Below, in pieces: positions 26,392 through 34,405 of a stretch of DNA of 64,000 nucleotides (the first letter of the stretch is position 1; every line of letters starts with the position of its first letter). The position numbers were made by a program, and so were the translations under genes. This stretch comes from an uncultured Phascolarctobacterium sp. (GTDB lineage: Bacteria > Bacillota > Negativicutes > Acidaminococcales > Acidaminococcaceae): positions 25,276-89,275 of the forward strand of contig CASFZG010000007.1 in assembly GCA_949299135.1 (NCBI GenBank). The letters are read 5' to 3'. The notes beneath the pieces were generated by a model. It worked only from the letters and a program-made list of their open reading frames with translations. It was not told the DNA's origin and did no database searches.

Positions 26392-27029
26392 TGCGCAAAC
26401 AGCAGCGTGAAGAAATTTTAAAGGTTCTGGAAGAAACCTACAAGGATACTAAAATCGCGTTAAACTATAACAGCCCGTTTGAACTTTTGGTGGCGGTAAT
26501 TATGTCCGCCCAGTGTACGGATGAGCGCGTCAACAAAATAACGGCGCGCATCTTCCCCAAATACAACACGCCGGAGAAAATGGGCGCGCTGACGCAGGAA
26601 GAACTGGAAAACGAAATTCGCGACTGCGGCCTGTTCCGCGCCAAGGCGAAAAATTTGCTGGCAACCTGCCACATGCTGGTGCAGGAATATGACAGCACTG
26701 TGCCCGACACGGTTGAAAAGCTGATGACGCTGCCGGGCGTTGGCAAAAAAACTGCTAACGTCATTGCCAGCATCATCTACAACGTGCCCGCTATCGCTGT
26801 GGATACACATGTGTTCCGCGTTTCTCACCGTTTGGGGCTGGCTAAAGGCGCAGACCCGCTGGCTACGGAAAAGGAACTGCAAAAAGCCATCCCGATGGAT
26901 AAATGGAGCGACGCGCACCACTGGCTTATCTGGCACGGCCGCAAAATCTGCAAGGCGCGCAAGCCGCTGTGCAGCGAATGTGTGCTTCTGGATTTATGCC
27001 CGTACAAAGAGAAAAATTTTGCCAAATAA
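26391..27029 (+). CDS. nth: Endonuclease III
   Basis: Base-excision repair glycosylase/AP lyase acting on oxidised pyrimidines. The 212 residues hold the helix-hairpin-helix LPGVGKKTANVIASI with the catalytic Lys, the catalytic Asp in AVDTHVFRVSHRLGL, and a C-terminal 4Fe-4S loop with four Cys (spacing C-X6-C-X2-C-X5-C, ending CPY). The start codon overlaps the stop of the PFL gene. Confidence 0.97.
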   Translation: MRKQQREEILKVLEETYKDTKIALNYNSPFELLVAVIMSAQCTDERVNKITARIFPKYNTPEKMGALTQEELENEIRDCGLFRAKAKNLLATCHMLVQEYDSTVPDTVEKLMTLPGVGKKTANVIASIIYNVPAIAVDTHVFRVSHRLGLAKGADPLATEKELQKAIPMDKWSDAHHWLIWHGRKICKARKPLCSECVLLDLCPYKEKNFAK

Positions 27030-27048
27030 ATTGATGTTTAAAATAAAA

Positions 27049-27083
27049 AATAACCCCGAATCCGTAATGGATTTGGGGTTATT
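27049..27083. terminator. Bidirectional terminator between nth and the DUF4127 gene
   Basis: A near-perfect 15-base stem (AATAACCCC ... GGGGTTATT) lies between the two convergent genes, with A/T tracts on both sides. Confidence 0.88.
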
Positions 27084-27094
27084 TGCTGTCTGCG

Positions 27095-28684
27095 TTATTT
27101 TTTGTTTGTGGGCGTTACGCTGATTTCAAATAGCCTGTCCCACGGAAAGCCGATTTTAAATTTAAAATCGCGGGTAAAATCATATTTGCGCGCCAGCGTG
27201 TTGCAGGTATCCTGCGCAATGGAAGCGACAGGCTTTTTCATGGAGCCGAGTTTGTAAACGGCGGCGCTGTGGTTGTTCTTTTCAAGATAATCCGTCGCGT
27301 CGCGGCGTGCATTGGATTGGTAGAACCAGTCGTCCACAAGGCGCTGCTGCATAAGTTTTGCGTTATCTTCCGCACTTATCTGCGGCGCTAAAACGCCCTG
27401 CGCAATGGCAAAGCCGATGGTGTTGTCGGCGGTGTTCCAGCCGTTGTAGGCAGTCAGCTTCTGTAAGTTGCCGCGCTTGGCAAACTCATTCATAAAGCCG
27501 TTATCCGCACCGTTGGAATACGCAACGTCCGCCAGCGAAACTTTATAGCCTCTGGCAAAGTAGCCTTCCAGCTGGCTGATGGATTTTTTATCGGGTATCG
27601 AAGCAAAGAACTGATTGCTCGGCGCGGTACTGTCCAGCATTACGCCGTCTTTAGGAGTGTTCACTGCCAGCACAAAATCAGCTTTGGTAATATCCGCTGT
27701 GGCGCGTGCGTCGGCGGCAAGTATCTGTTGCGGCACGGATTCGCCCAGCGTGCTGTCGGAATACTGCGGCACGGTCATGCGCCCGCTGCCTTCGGCGTAA
27801 TAGGTGTAAACCAGCGGGTGAGCGTTGTTCATTTCGTTAACGGCGCGGGTCAAAAGCAGCATGCCAAGCTGGTCAACACCCGGCAGAATCTGAAAAATCT
27901 GCTGTGAAAGCGCAAAAGCCTCGCGCTTGATGTGACGTGCTTCCATATGCGTTGCCGACAGCGGCGCGTTATCATCCTTGCCGATGGCAAGATAATGGAA
28001 ACGGTATTTGCCTGCTAGCTCCGTCAGCGATTTGTTGACGTTGTAATTTTTAATGCGCCTTTGCAGCCAGTCGTTTAAATCCTGTTCGGGCAGATTATTT
28101 TTTAACGCTTTTTTGGTCAGGCTTTCGCGGATATTCAGACCGGTGAAGTCCTCTTTATCGACCAGTTCGGAATAACGGAAAATGGCCGGTCCGATTTCGC
28201 TGTAATAGGGCGGCTCCACATTGCCGAAGCTGGCACGCGGCGTGCGCATTAAAGTGCTGTACACATACAGCGGCATCGGCAGCTTTTCGCGCAGCAGTTC
28301 CAAACGCTGTACGCGGCTTTGCAAAGTCGTATCGTCGTAAAAATGGGTGCGGCTGGCAACCAGCCCGCCGTAAATCAGCGCATCGCTGCTGATAATTGCC
28401 GCATCGGCGTCGGGCGCGTTTTCCATCAGCCATTCCCAGATTTTATCCGGGTCACCGTTGCGGTTGGCGGAAGCCAGATATTTTTGCGGCGGCGTCAATA
28501 CTTCATAGCCTGCCGCTTCCAAATTGGCAACAGGGTAGGTGTAAGTAACCGGCCTGTCGTCCAGCGGGATATAAATAAACGTAGCTTTATATTTTTCCCT
28601 GGCCTGTGCGCCCGGCATCAGCAGGCACACAAACAGCGCCGCCATAAAAATCCGCGCGGCGGCTTTATATAAATTTAATTTCAT
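27095..28684 (-). CDS. DUF4127 family exported protein
   Basis: Function is unknown. The 529-residue product begins with a signal peptide (IFMAALFVCLLMPGAQA, cleavage near residue 28). The DUF4127 core follows: FIYIPLDDRPVTYTYPV, LTPPQKYLASANRNG, ISSDALIYGGLVASRTH, LYVYSTLMRTPRAS, IGKDDNAPLSATHMEA and ADVAYSNGADNGFM. It is probably periplasmic and may be carbohydrate- or envelope-related, but I see no catalytic motif that settles this. It is a single gene transcribed toward nth. Confidence 0.9.
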   Translation of the reverse strand: MKLNLYKAAARIFMAALFVCLLMPGAQAREKYKATFIYIPLDDRPVTYTYPVANLEAAGYEVLTPPQKYLASANRNGDPDKIWEWLMENAPDADAAIISSDALIYGGLVASRTHFYDDTTLQSRVQRLELLREKLPMPLYVYSTLMRTPRASFGNVEPPYYSEIGPAIFRYSELVDKEDFTGLNIRESLTKKALKNNLPEQDLNDWLQRRIKNYNVNKSLTELAGKYRFHYLAIGKDDNAPLSATHMEARHIKREAFALSQQIFQILPGVDQLGMLLLTRAVNEMNNAHPLVYTYYAEGSGRMTVPQYSDSTLGESVPQQILAADARATADITKADFVLAVNTPKDGVMLDSTAPSNQFFASIPDKKSISQLEGYFARGYKVSLADVAYSNGADNGFMNEFAKRGNLQKLTAYNGWNTADNTIGFAIAQGVLAPQISAEDNAKLMQQRLVDDWFYQSNARRDATDYLEKNNHSAAVYKLGSMKKPVASIAQDTCNTLARKYDFTRDFKFKIGFPWDRLFEISVTPTNKK

Positions 28685-28779
28685 TCAATCATCTCCGTCA
28701 GTAATTTTACATTACCTTATATATTATAAGTTGAATTGCCGGTTTTTTCCAGTTTTAATAAAAATTATTTGCCGGGGAT

Positions 28780-28808
28780 TTGACAAGCGGCGCGCAGGTG
28801 CTTATAAT
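28780..28808 (+). promoter_or_regulatory. Promoter of the thrS leader
   Basis: A consensus sigma-70 promoter, TTGACA at 28780-28785 and TATAAT at 28803-28808 with a 17-base spacer, lies directly upstream of the T-box leader. Confidence 0.88.
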
Positions 28809-28814
28809 ATAAAC

Positions 28815-29063
28815 ATAATTTGATATTTTATCAGTAATGCGAAGGAAAAGGCGTTTGCGCAGGCCTTACAGAAAAAGCTGCCGCGGCTGAGAGTAGCTTG
28901 GTACGGTAAACAGCCAGACCACCTTCAAACTATGCCCCGAAATTACAGTAGGCGGCATCGTATACCGGCGTTAACGGTTAACTAAGAGGGCTGCTATGCA
29001 GCCAATCAGGGTGGAACCGCGGATTACTCCGTCCCTTTGCGAGGGATGGAGTTTTTATTTTTT
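28815..29063 (+). ncRNA. T-box riboswitch leader controlling thrS
   Basis: The leader between the promoter and thrS has the invariant T-box AGGGTGGAACCGCGG at 29008-29022 and an upstream structured stem-I region with AGAGTAG. The competing terminator hairpin is ACTCCGTCCCT / AGGGATGGAGT at 29026-29052 plus a T-run. Uncharged tRNA-Thr is expected to favour the antiterminator and allow thrS transcription. I could not place the threonine specifier codon with certainty; an ACC lies in the stem-I region near 28919. Confidence 0.93.
29026..29063 (+). terminator. Conditional terminator of the thrS T-box
   Basis: An 11-base stem (ACTCCGTCCCT with AGGGATGGAGT) is followed by TTTTATTTTTTT, immediately after the T-box sequence that would pair with its 5' side region in the antiterminated state. 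Confidence 0.88.
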
Positions 29064-29078
29064 TCAGGAGGTAAAATT

Positions 29079-30983
29079 ATGGTAAAAGTTACTTTAAAAG
29101 ACGGCAGCGTAAGGGAATACGAAGATGGCGTAACCCTGCTTGAAGTTGCCAAAAGCTTATCGCAAAAACTGGGGAAGCAGGCTTTGCTTGCCGTTGTAGA
29201 TGGGGACAATAAGGATTTGTCCGATAAACTGACGCATGATGCCAGTGTAGAATTTGTAGTTCCGGAAAGCGAAGAAGGTTTGCATGCCATCCGCCACACT
29301 GCGGCGCACGTTATGGCGCAGGCAATCCAGCACCTGTTCCCGGACGTTAAATTCGCCATCGGTCCTGCCATTGCCAACGGTTTTTATTACGACCTTGACA
29401 GCGAGCACGTTTTCACTCCGGAAGACCTCGCCGCTATCGAAAAGGAAATGGCAAAAATCATCAAAGCCAACATTCCTCTCGTAAGGGCTGAAATCCCGCG
29501 TGCGGAAGCGCTGAAAATGTTTGAAGCCAAAAATGAAAAATACAAAGTTGAACTGATTAACGATTTGCCGGAGGATGCCGTTATCAGCACCTACACCCAG
29601 GGCGATTTTACCGATTTGTGCGCAGGCCCGCACTGCCCTTCCACCGGCAGGGTTAAAGCATTTAAGCTGCAAAGCATTGCCGGTGCTTACTGGCGCGGCG
29701 ACGAACACAATAAAATGCTGCAGCGTATTTACGGCACCGCGTTCCCCAGCAAGGAAGAACTTGACGCTTACCTGCACATGCTGGAAGAAGCTGCCAAGCG
29801 CGACCACCGCAAACTGGGCAAGGAGCTTGACCTGTTCAGCATTCAGGATGAAGGCCCGGGCTTCCCGTTCTTCCATCCCAACGGCATGATTATTAAAAAC
29901 ACTTTGATTGATTACTGGCGCCAGGTACATCGCCGTTACGGTTATTACGAAATCCAGACCCCGATGATTCTTTCCCGCACCTTGTGGGAACGCAGCGGAC
30001 ACTGGGACCATTACCGCGACAACATGTACTTTACCAAAATTGACGAGGCAGACTTTGCAATTAAACCGATGAACTGCCCGGGCGGCATGCTGTACTACCG
30101 TACCCATCCGCACAGCTACCGCGAACTGCCTCTGCGCGTGGGCGAACTTGGCCTTGTACACCGCCACGAACTGAGCGGCGCGCTGCACGGCCTGTTCCGT
30201 GTACGCTGCTTTACACAGGACGACGCGCACATCTTTATGACCACCGACCAGATTAAAGATGTAATTCAGGAAACCATCCACCTGTTTGACGAAGTTTATG
30301 CAACCTTCGGTTTGAAATACCATGCAGAACTTTCCACCCGTCCGGATGACAGCATGGGCGACGACGAAACGTGGGAAAAAGCAACTAACGGCCTTAAAGC
30401 CGCAATGGATGACTTCGGCCTGCCGTACACCATTAACGAAGGCGACGGCGCATTCTACGGACCGAAGATTGACTTCCACCTGACGGACAGCATTGGCCGT
30501 ACCTGGCAGTGCGGTACTATCCAGCTGGATATGCTGCTGCCGGAAAAATTTGATTTGACCTACACTGGTGAAGACGGTCTGAAACACCGTCCGGTAATGA
30601 TTCACCGCGTTGTTTACGGTTCTATCGAACGCTTCATCGGCATTTTGATTGAAAACTATGCCGGTGCGTTCCCTGCATGGCTGGCTCCGTGCCAGGTACG
30701 CATTCTGCCGATTACCGACAAACAGCATGACTACGCACAAAAACTGTATGACAAAATGTTTGATATGGGCCTGCGCGTACACATGGACGACCGCAACGAA
30801 AAAATCGGTTACAAAATCCGCGAAGCGCAGATGCAGAAAGTACCGTACATGCTCGTTATCGGCGATAAGGAAGTTGAAGAAGGCACCGTTGCGGTACGCC
30901 GCCGCGGCGAAGGCGACATCGGCGCAATGAAACAGGACGAATTTATCGCCATGCTGCAAAAAGAAATTGCCGAGAAGAAATAA
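29079..30983 (+). CDS. thrS: Threonyl-tRNA synthetase
   Basis: Charges tRNA-Thr. I chose the ATG at 29079 (MVKVTLKDGS) because AGGAGG lies eight bases upstream; an earlier in-frame GTG falls inside the leader terminator. The 634 residues run as TGS domain (1-60), second additional domain with HTAAHVMAQAIQHLFP, class II core with the zinc ligand Cys in KPMNCPGGMLYYR and QDDAHIFMTTDQI, and an anticodon-binding domain. The C-terminus has DRNEKIGYKIREAQMQKVPY. Expression is under the T-box leader. Confidence 0.98.
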   Translation: MVKVTLKDGSVREYEDGVTLLEVAKSLSQKLGKQALLAVVDGDNKDLSDKLTHDASVEFVVPESEEGLHAIRHTAAHVMAQAIQHLFPDVKFAIGPAIANGFYYDLDSEHVFTPEDLAAIEKEMAKIIKANIPLVRAEIPRAEALKMFEAKNEKYKVELINDLPEDAVISTYTQGDFTDLCAGPHCPSTGRVKAFKLQSIAGAYWRGDEHNKMLQRIYGTAFPSKEELDAYLHMLEEAAKRDHRKLGKELDLFSIQDEGPGFPFFHPNGMIIKNTLIDYWRQVHRRYGYYEIQTPMILSRTLWERSGHWDHYRDNMYFTKIDEADFAIKPMNCPGGMLYYRTHPHSYRELPLRVGELGLVHRHELSGALHGLFRVRCFTQDDAHIFMTTDQIKDVIQETIHLFDEVYATFGLKYHAELSTRPDDSMGDDETWEKATNGLKAAMDDFGLPYTINEGDGAFYGPKIDFHLTDSIGRTWQCGTIQLDMLLPEKFDLTYTGEDGLKHRPVMIHRVVYGSIERFIGILIENYAGAFPAWLAPCQVRILPITDKQHDYAQKLYDKMFDMGLRVHMDDRNEKIGYKIREAQMQKVPYMLVIGDKEVEEGTVAVRRRGEGDIGAMKQDEFIAMLQKEIAEKK

Positions 30984-30990
30984 AATAAAA

Positions 30991-31030
30991 AATAGTGCAT
31001 TGCACAAAATGTGCAATGCACTATTTTTTT
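30991..31030. terminator. Strong bidirectional terminator between thrS and the cas3 upstream region
   Basis: A perfect 15-base stem (AATAGTGCATTGCAC / GTGCAATGCACTATT) has loop AAAAT and T-runs on both strands (TTTTTTT on plus, TTTTATTTTA on minus). On the plus strand it ends thrS. On the minus strand it would end the short repeat-containing RNA that starts near 31092. Confidence 0.92.
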
Positions 31031-31092
31031 ACTATTCCGTAGTAATAGCATTAACAAATATTTCAATCCACGCTACTTAATTATATAGCGAC
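31026..31092 (-). ncRNA. Candidate crRNA-like RNA (single diverged I-C repeat plus spacer), possible cas autorepressor
   Basis: Positions 31092-31060, read on the minus strand, align end to end with the 33-base repeat of the I-C array. The first six bases (GTCGCT, with the array's G at position 7 changed) and the last 15 (AGCGTGGATTGAAAT) are kept, while the hairpin interior has been replaced by AT-rich sequence. The base of the stem is kept by paired changes (CGCTA with TAGCG). The next 34 bases (31059-31026) are spacer-sized and stop exactly at the stem of the terminator. A promoter lies just upstream. The known parallel is crRNA-like RNAs of type I systems (CreA, CreR) that guide Cascade to repress promoters. 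Function here is inferred. Confidence 0.6.
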
Positions 31093-31098
31093 ATATTT

Positions 31099-31127
31099 AT
31101 AATAGCTTAGTTGAAAGATAAATACAA
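31099..31127 (-). promoter_or_regulatory. Minus-strand promoter directly ahead of the solitary repeat
   Basis: Read on the minus strand, TTGTAT (31127-31122), a 17-base spacer and TATTAT (31104-31099) are followed seven bases later by the G that begins the diverged repeat at 31092. A transcript would thus start at about the first base of the repeat. Confidence 0.55.
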
Positions 31128-31174
31128 GATAATCTTTTGTTTTTTTTTGTTACAAATGAAATTGGAATAAATTG

Positions 31175-31187
31175 CTCATTTGATAAT
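31175..31187 (+). promoter_or_regulatory. Candidate seed target of the crRNA-like RNA upstream of cas3
   Basis: CTC followed by ATTTGATAAT. The spacer of the solitary repeat begins ATTTGTTAAT: nine of ten bases match, with the single mismatch at position 6, which type I crRNAs do not pair. CTC fits the pyrimidine-pyrimidine-C PAM pattern accepted by type I-C systems. A bound Cascade would extend over the cas3 -35 element. Confidence 0.5.
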
Positions 31188-31203
31188 ATATTATTAATTT
31201 GTG

Positions 31204-31232
31204 TTGACATATTCTTGGCCGGATACTATAAT
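31204..31232 (+). promoter_or_regulatory. Promoter of the type I-C cas operon
   Basis: TTGACA at 31204-31209 and TATAAT at 31227-31232 with a 17-base spacer, about 30 bases before the cas3 start codon and its GGAGG ribosome site. Confidence 0.88.
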
Positions 31233-31263
31233 GTAATTAAAGTAAAAGTATGGAGGTTGAATT

Positions 31264-33663
31264 ATGATTATCTTTCCAGCACATATTAGAAAAGACGATA
31301 ATGTAGAATATATTCAAACCGTTTCAGAACACTGCCGTGGTGTGGCTAAAGGTGCTGCATTGTTGTTGAAAGATATTGGATTAGAAAAAACTGCTTATCT
31401 TGCGGGATTAGTCCACGATCTTGGAAAAAGTACAGTTGCTTTTAAACAGTATATTGAAAAAGCTGCCGCTGGCGAAAAAGTGCAGCGCGGTTCTGTAAAC
31501 CACACCTTTGCAGGAGCACGGTTTTTGTTGGAAAAACATAATTCCGAGTGTCCGGACGGAATTCGCGATATAGTTTTAGAAATACTTGCGTATGCCGTTG
31601 GAGCTCATCACGGTTTATTTGATTGTGTCGATGATAAAAGTAATAACGGTTTTACAAAACGTGTTCAAAAAGATGATATTGATTATGATAAAGCGTTAAA
31701 AGAGTTTTTTAATTCCTGCAGCAGCGAGCAGGAAATTAATGATTTATTAGAGCAGGCTGAAAATGAATTGTTGCCTGTTTTTAATGCAATAGAGAGTCTT
31801 GCTGAAAATAATGCTAATGATATATATAATACACAATTAACTTTCTATACCGGCTTTTTAACAAGGCTTATTCTTTCGGCAATTATAGAAGCGGATAGAA
31901 GTGATACGGCTCGGTTTATGAATGGTACTTCGGAAATAACGGCAAGAAATATGCAGGAAGTATGGAAAAGCTGTATTAAAAATGTTGAAGAAAAGTTGGG
32001 CAATTTGAAACCTGATACGCCAATTAATAAAACACGGTCACAAATATCAGATTTATGCGTTGAAGCAGCAAGTTTAGAAAGTGGGATATATCGTCTTAAT
32101 TTGCCAACCGGAGCAGGAAAAACCTTAACTTCTTTAAGATATGCTTTGCATCATGCACTAAAGCATAATAAAAAGCGTATCATTTTTACCATGCCATTGC
32201 TTTCGATTATCGAACAGAACGCCGGTATTATTCATAAATATATAAACAACGAAGATATAGTGTTGGAGCATCATTCAAATGTTATTGAAACAGAAGAAAG
32301 CGAAGAATTGGATAAACGGGAACTTTTAATGGAATCGTGGAATGTGCCTGTTATTATAACTACTATGGTGCAGCTGCTTAATACGTTGTTTACAGGCAAG
32401 TCTGCCAATATCAGACGTATGCATTCGTTATGCAACAGCATTATTGTAATTGATGAAGTACAAACTGTTCCGAACAAAATGTTGTCTCTGTTTAATTTAG
32501 CTATAAACTTTCTGGCGAAGATATGCAATACTACAATTATTTTATGTTCTGCAACACAGCCGTGCTTTGAAAAAACAAAATATTCATTGGATAATGGCGT
32601 AAAAGATTTAATTACGCTTACCAAAGAACAAGCAGATGTTTTTAAAAGAGTACAGCTTGAAGATAAAGGCGAGATGGATGAGACTGAATTAACTAATTTT
32701 GCTGCTGAAATTTTAGAAGAAAATAATAGCCTGCTGCTTGTATGTAATACTAAAAATGAAGCGGCTGTAATGTTTAATATGATAAGCAGCAAGATAACAA
32801 ATGTTAAAACATTCCATATTTCTGCCGGCATGTGCACAGCACACAGAAAGAAAACTATTGCAGAATTGCAAAAGGCATTGGAAAATAAACAAAATAAAAT
32901 ATTCTGCGTGTCAACTCAGGTTATAGAAGCCGGGGTAGATGTATCGTTTGCAAGGGTAATTCGTCTGTTGGCGGGAATGGATAATATTGTGCAGGCAATA
33001 GGGCGCGAAAACAGAAACAGAGAGTTTGACGGATTAGCGCCCGGATATATAGTTCGCCTTAAAGGTGAGTTTTTGAGAGGTTTGTCTGAAATTGAAGAAG
33101 CTAAAAATGCATCTGCAAATTTGTTAATTAAGTACAAAAACAACAAAGAAAAATATGATGGAGATTTAATGTCCGAAAAAGCTATAAATGAATATTATAG
33201 CTGCCTTTATGAGAACGTAAAATCCGGTTATCACGATTTTTATGTAGAGTCTGAACGCGATAGTATATTGAATTTGATGTCGTGTAATAAAAATGTGGAT
33301 GCACAGAAAGTTCCGGAATATAATAAATATTTTATGCATCAGGCGTTAAAAACGGCAGGAGGATTATTCGAAGTTTTTGACGAATCTTCTATTGATGTAA
33401 TTGTTCCTTACGAGAGAGGAAAAGAAATCATCCAGGAGATTTTTTCTATTGGCAATAGAGATTATGGAAAATTAAAAGAGCTTTTAAAAGAAGCCAAATT
33501 ATACACGGTATCGTTGTTTAAATATCAAAAAATAAAATTAGAAGAACAGGGGGCGCTGATATTTGCGGAAAATGCCGGTGTATATTTTTTGCAGGAAGGT
33601 TATTATGATGATTTAACCGGGTTAAATTTTAGTCAGGGTGAGTTGCCTTTGCAAATGGTTTGA
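31264..33663 (+). CDS. cas3: Type I-C CRISPR nuclease-helicase Cas3
   Basis: Degrades target DNA once Cascade has bound. The 799 residues have an N-terminal HD nuclease (HDLGKS near 50, VNHTFAGARFLL, GAHHGLFD) and a superfamily 2 helicase: Walker A LPTGAGKTLTSLRYAL near 280, DEVQ near 396, LCSATQP, STQVIEAGVDVSFARVI, and motif VI IVQAIGRENRNRE. All key motifs look intact. It is the first gene of the operon, with codon use far more AT-rich than the flanking housekeeping genes. Its regulation may involve the solitary-repeat RNA just upstream. Confidence 0.96.
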   Translation: MIIFPAHIRKDDNVEYIQTVSEHCRGVAKGAALLLKDIGLEKTAYLAGLVHDLGKSTVAFKQYIEKAAAGEKVQRGSVNHTFAGARFLLEKHNSECPDGIRDIVLEILAYAVGAHHGLFDCVDDKSNNGFTKRVQKDDIDYDKALKEFFNSCSSEQEINDLLEQAENELLPVFNAIESLAENNANDIYNTQLTFYTGFLTRLILSAIIEADRSDTARFMNGTSEITARNMQEVWKSCIKNVEEKLGNLKPDTPINKTRSQISDLCVEAASLESGIYRLNLPTGAGKTLTSLRYALHHALKHNKKRIIFTMPLLSIIEQNAGIIHKYINNEDIVLEHHSNVIETEESEELDKRELLMESWNVPVIITTMVQLLNTLFTGKSANIRRMHSLCNSIIVIDEVQTVPNKMLSLFNLAINFLAKICNTTIILCSATQPCFEKTKYSLDNGVKDLITLTKEQADVFKRVQLEDKGEMDETELTNFAAEILEENNSLLLVCNTKNEAAVMFNMISSKITNVKTFHISAGMCTAHRKKTIAELQKALENKQNKIFCVSTQVIEAGVDVSFARVIRLLAGMDNIVQAIGRENRNREFDGLAPGYIVRLKGEFLRGLSEIEEAKNASANLLIKYKNNKEKYDGDLMSEKAINEYYSCLYENVKSGYHDFYVESERDSILNLMSCNKNVDAQKVPEYNKYFMHQALKTAGGLFEVFDESSIDVIVPYERGKEIIQEIFSIGNRDYGKLKELLKEAKLYTVSLFKYQKIKLEEQGALIFAENAGVYFLQEGYYDDLTGLNFSQGELPLQMV

Positions 33664-33682
33664 TAAAATTGGAGGTGAAAAA

Positions 33683-34405
33683 ATGCATCCTAATATAGTT
33701 GAGTTTGAAGTGTTTGGTGATTATGCTTTGTTTTCTGACCCTGTTATGAGAGTTGGCGGTGAAAAATGTACTTATCAGGTACCTACTTACGAAGCATTGA
33801 AAGGAATTTTATCATCTGTCTATTGGAAACCAACGATCACCTGGGTCATTGATAAGGTCAGGGTTTTGAATCCTATTCAAACAGAAGTAAAAGGAATAAG
33901 ACCCATAAAATATACCGGTGGTAATGATTTATCGTTTTACACTTATTTAAAAAACTGCCGATATCAGGTAATGGCGCATTTTGAATGGAATGAAAACAGA
34001 CCTGAACTCGCCGGAGACCGTAACGAAAATAAACATCATAATATCGCTAAACGTATGATAGAAAAAGGCGGGCGGCGCGATATTTTTTTAGGAACACGCG
34101 AATGCCAGGGCTATGTTGTACCGTGTAAATTCGGTGAAGGAGAAGGGCATTACGATAATATTCAGGAACTGGCCTTTGGTCTAATGTATCATGGTATTAC
34201 CTATGCTGATGAAGCATTCTCCGAAGAAACCAAAAATTTTATGACAGCAAGGTTTTGGTATCCTAAAATGCAAAACGGCGTTATAACTTTTTTACGTCCG
34301 GAGAAGTGCCCGCTGTATAAAAAGCTGCGTCCTATGGAGATGAAAACTTTTTCTGAACAGGATAATAATTTTATCGGTTTGAAAGAATTTGGGGAGGTGT
34401 ATTAA
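33683..34405 (+). CDS. cas5c: Type I-C Cas5c (Cas5d), crRNA-processing subunit
   Basis: In type I-C systems Cas5c replaces Cas6: it cuts the repeat hairpin and stays on the 5' handle in Cascade. The 240 residues start MHPNIVEFEVFGDYALFSDP. They include VPTYEALKGILSSVYWKPTI, IRPIKYTGGND and the basic stretch ENKHHNIAKRMIEKGGRRD, followed by FLGTRECQGYVVPC, typical of the family. I chose the ATG at 33683 because GGAGGTG lies upstream; the frame opens earlier but overlaps cas3. cas8c starts directly after its stop codon. Confidence 0.94.
   Translation: MHPNIVEFEVFGDYALFSDPVMRVGGEKCTYQVPTYEALKGILSSVYWKPTITWVIDKVRVLNPIQTEVKGIRPIKYTGGNDLSFYTYLKNCRYQVMAHFEWNENRPELAGDRNENKHHNIAKRMIEKGGRRDIFLGTRECQGYVVPCKFGEGEGHYDNIQELAFGLMYHGITYADEAFSEETKNFMTARFWYPKMQNGVITFLRPEKCPLYKKLRPMEMKTFSEQDNNFIGLKEFGEVY

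Noticed and set aside
29157..31016. A 619-codon open frame antisense to thrS
   Set aside because: A shadow of the codon bias of thrS, with low-complexity His/Phe/Val-rich product, no ribosome site and no family resemblance. The same holds for the long antisense frames in pheT and uvrB.
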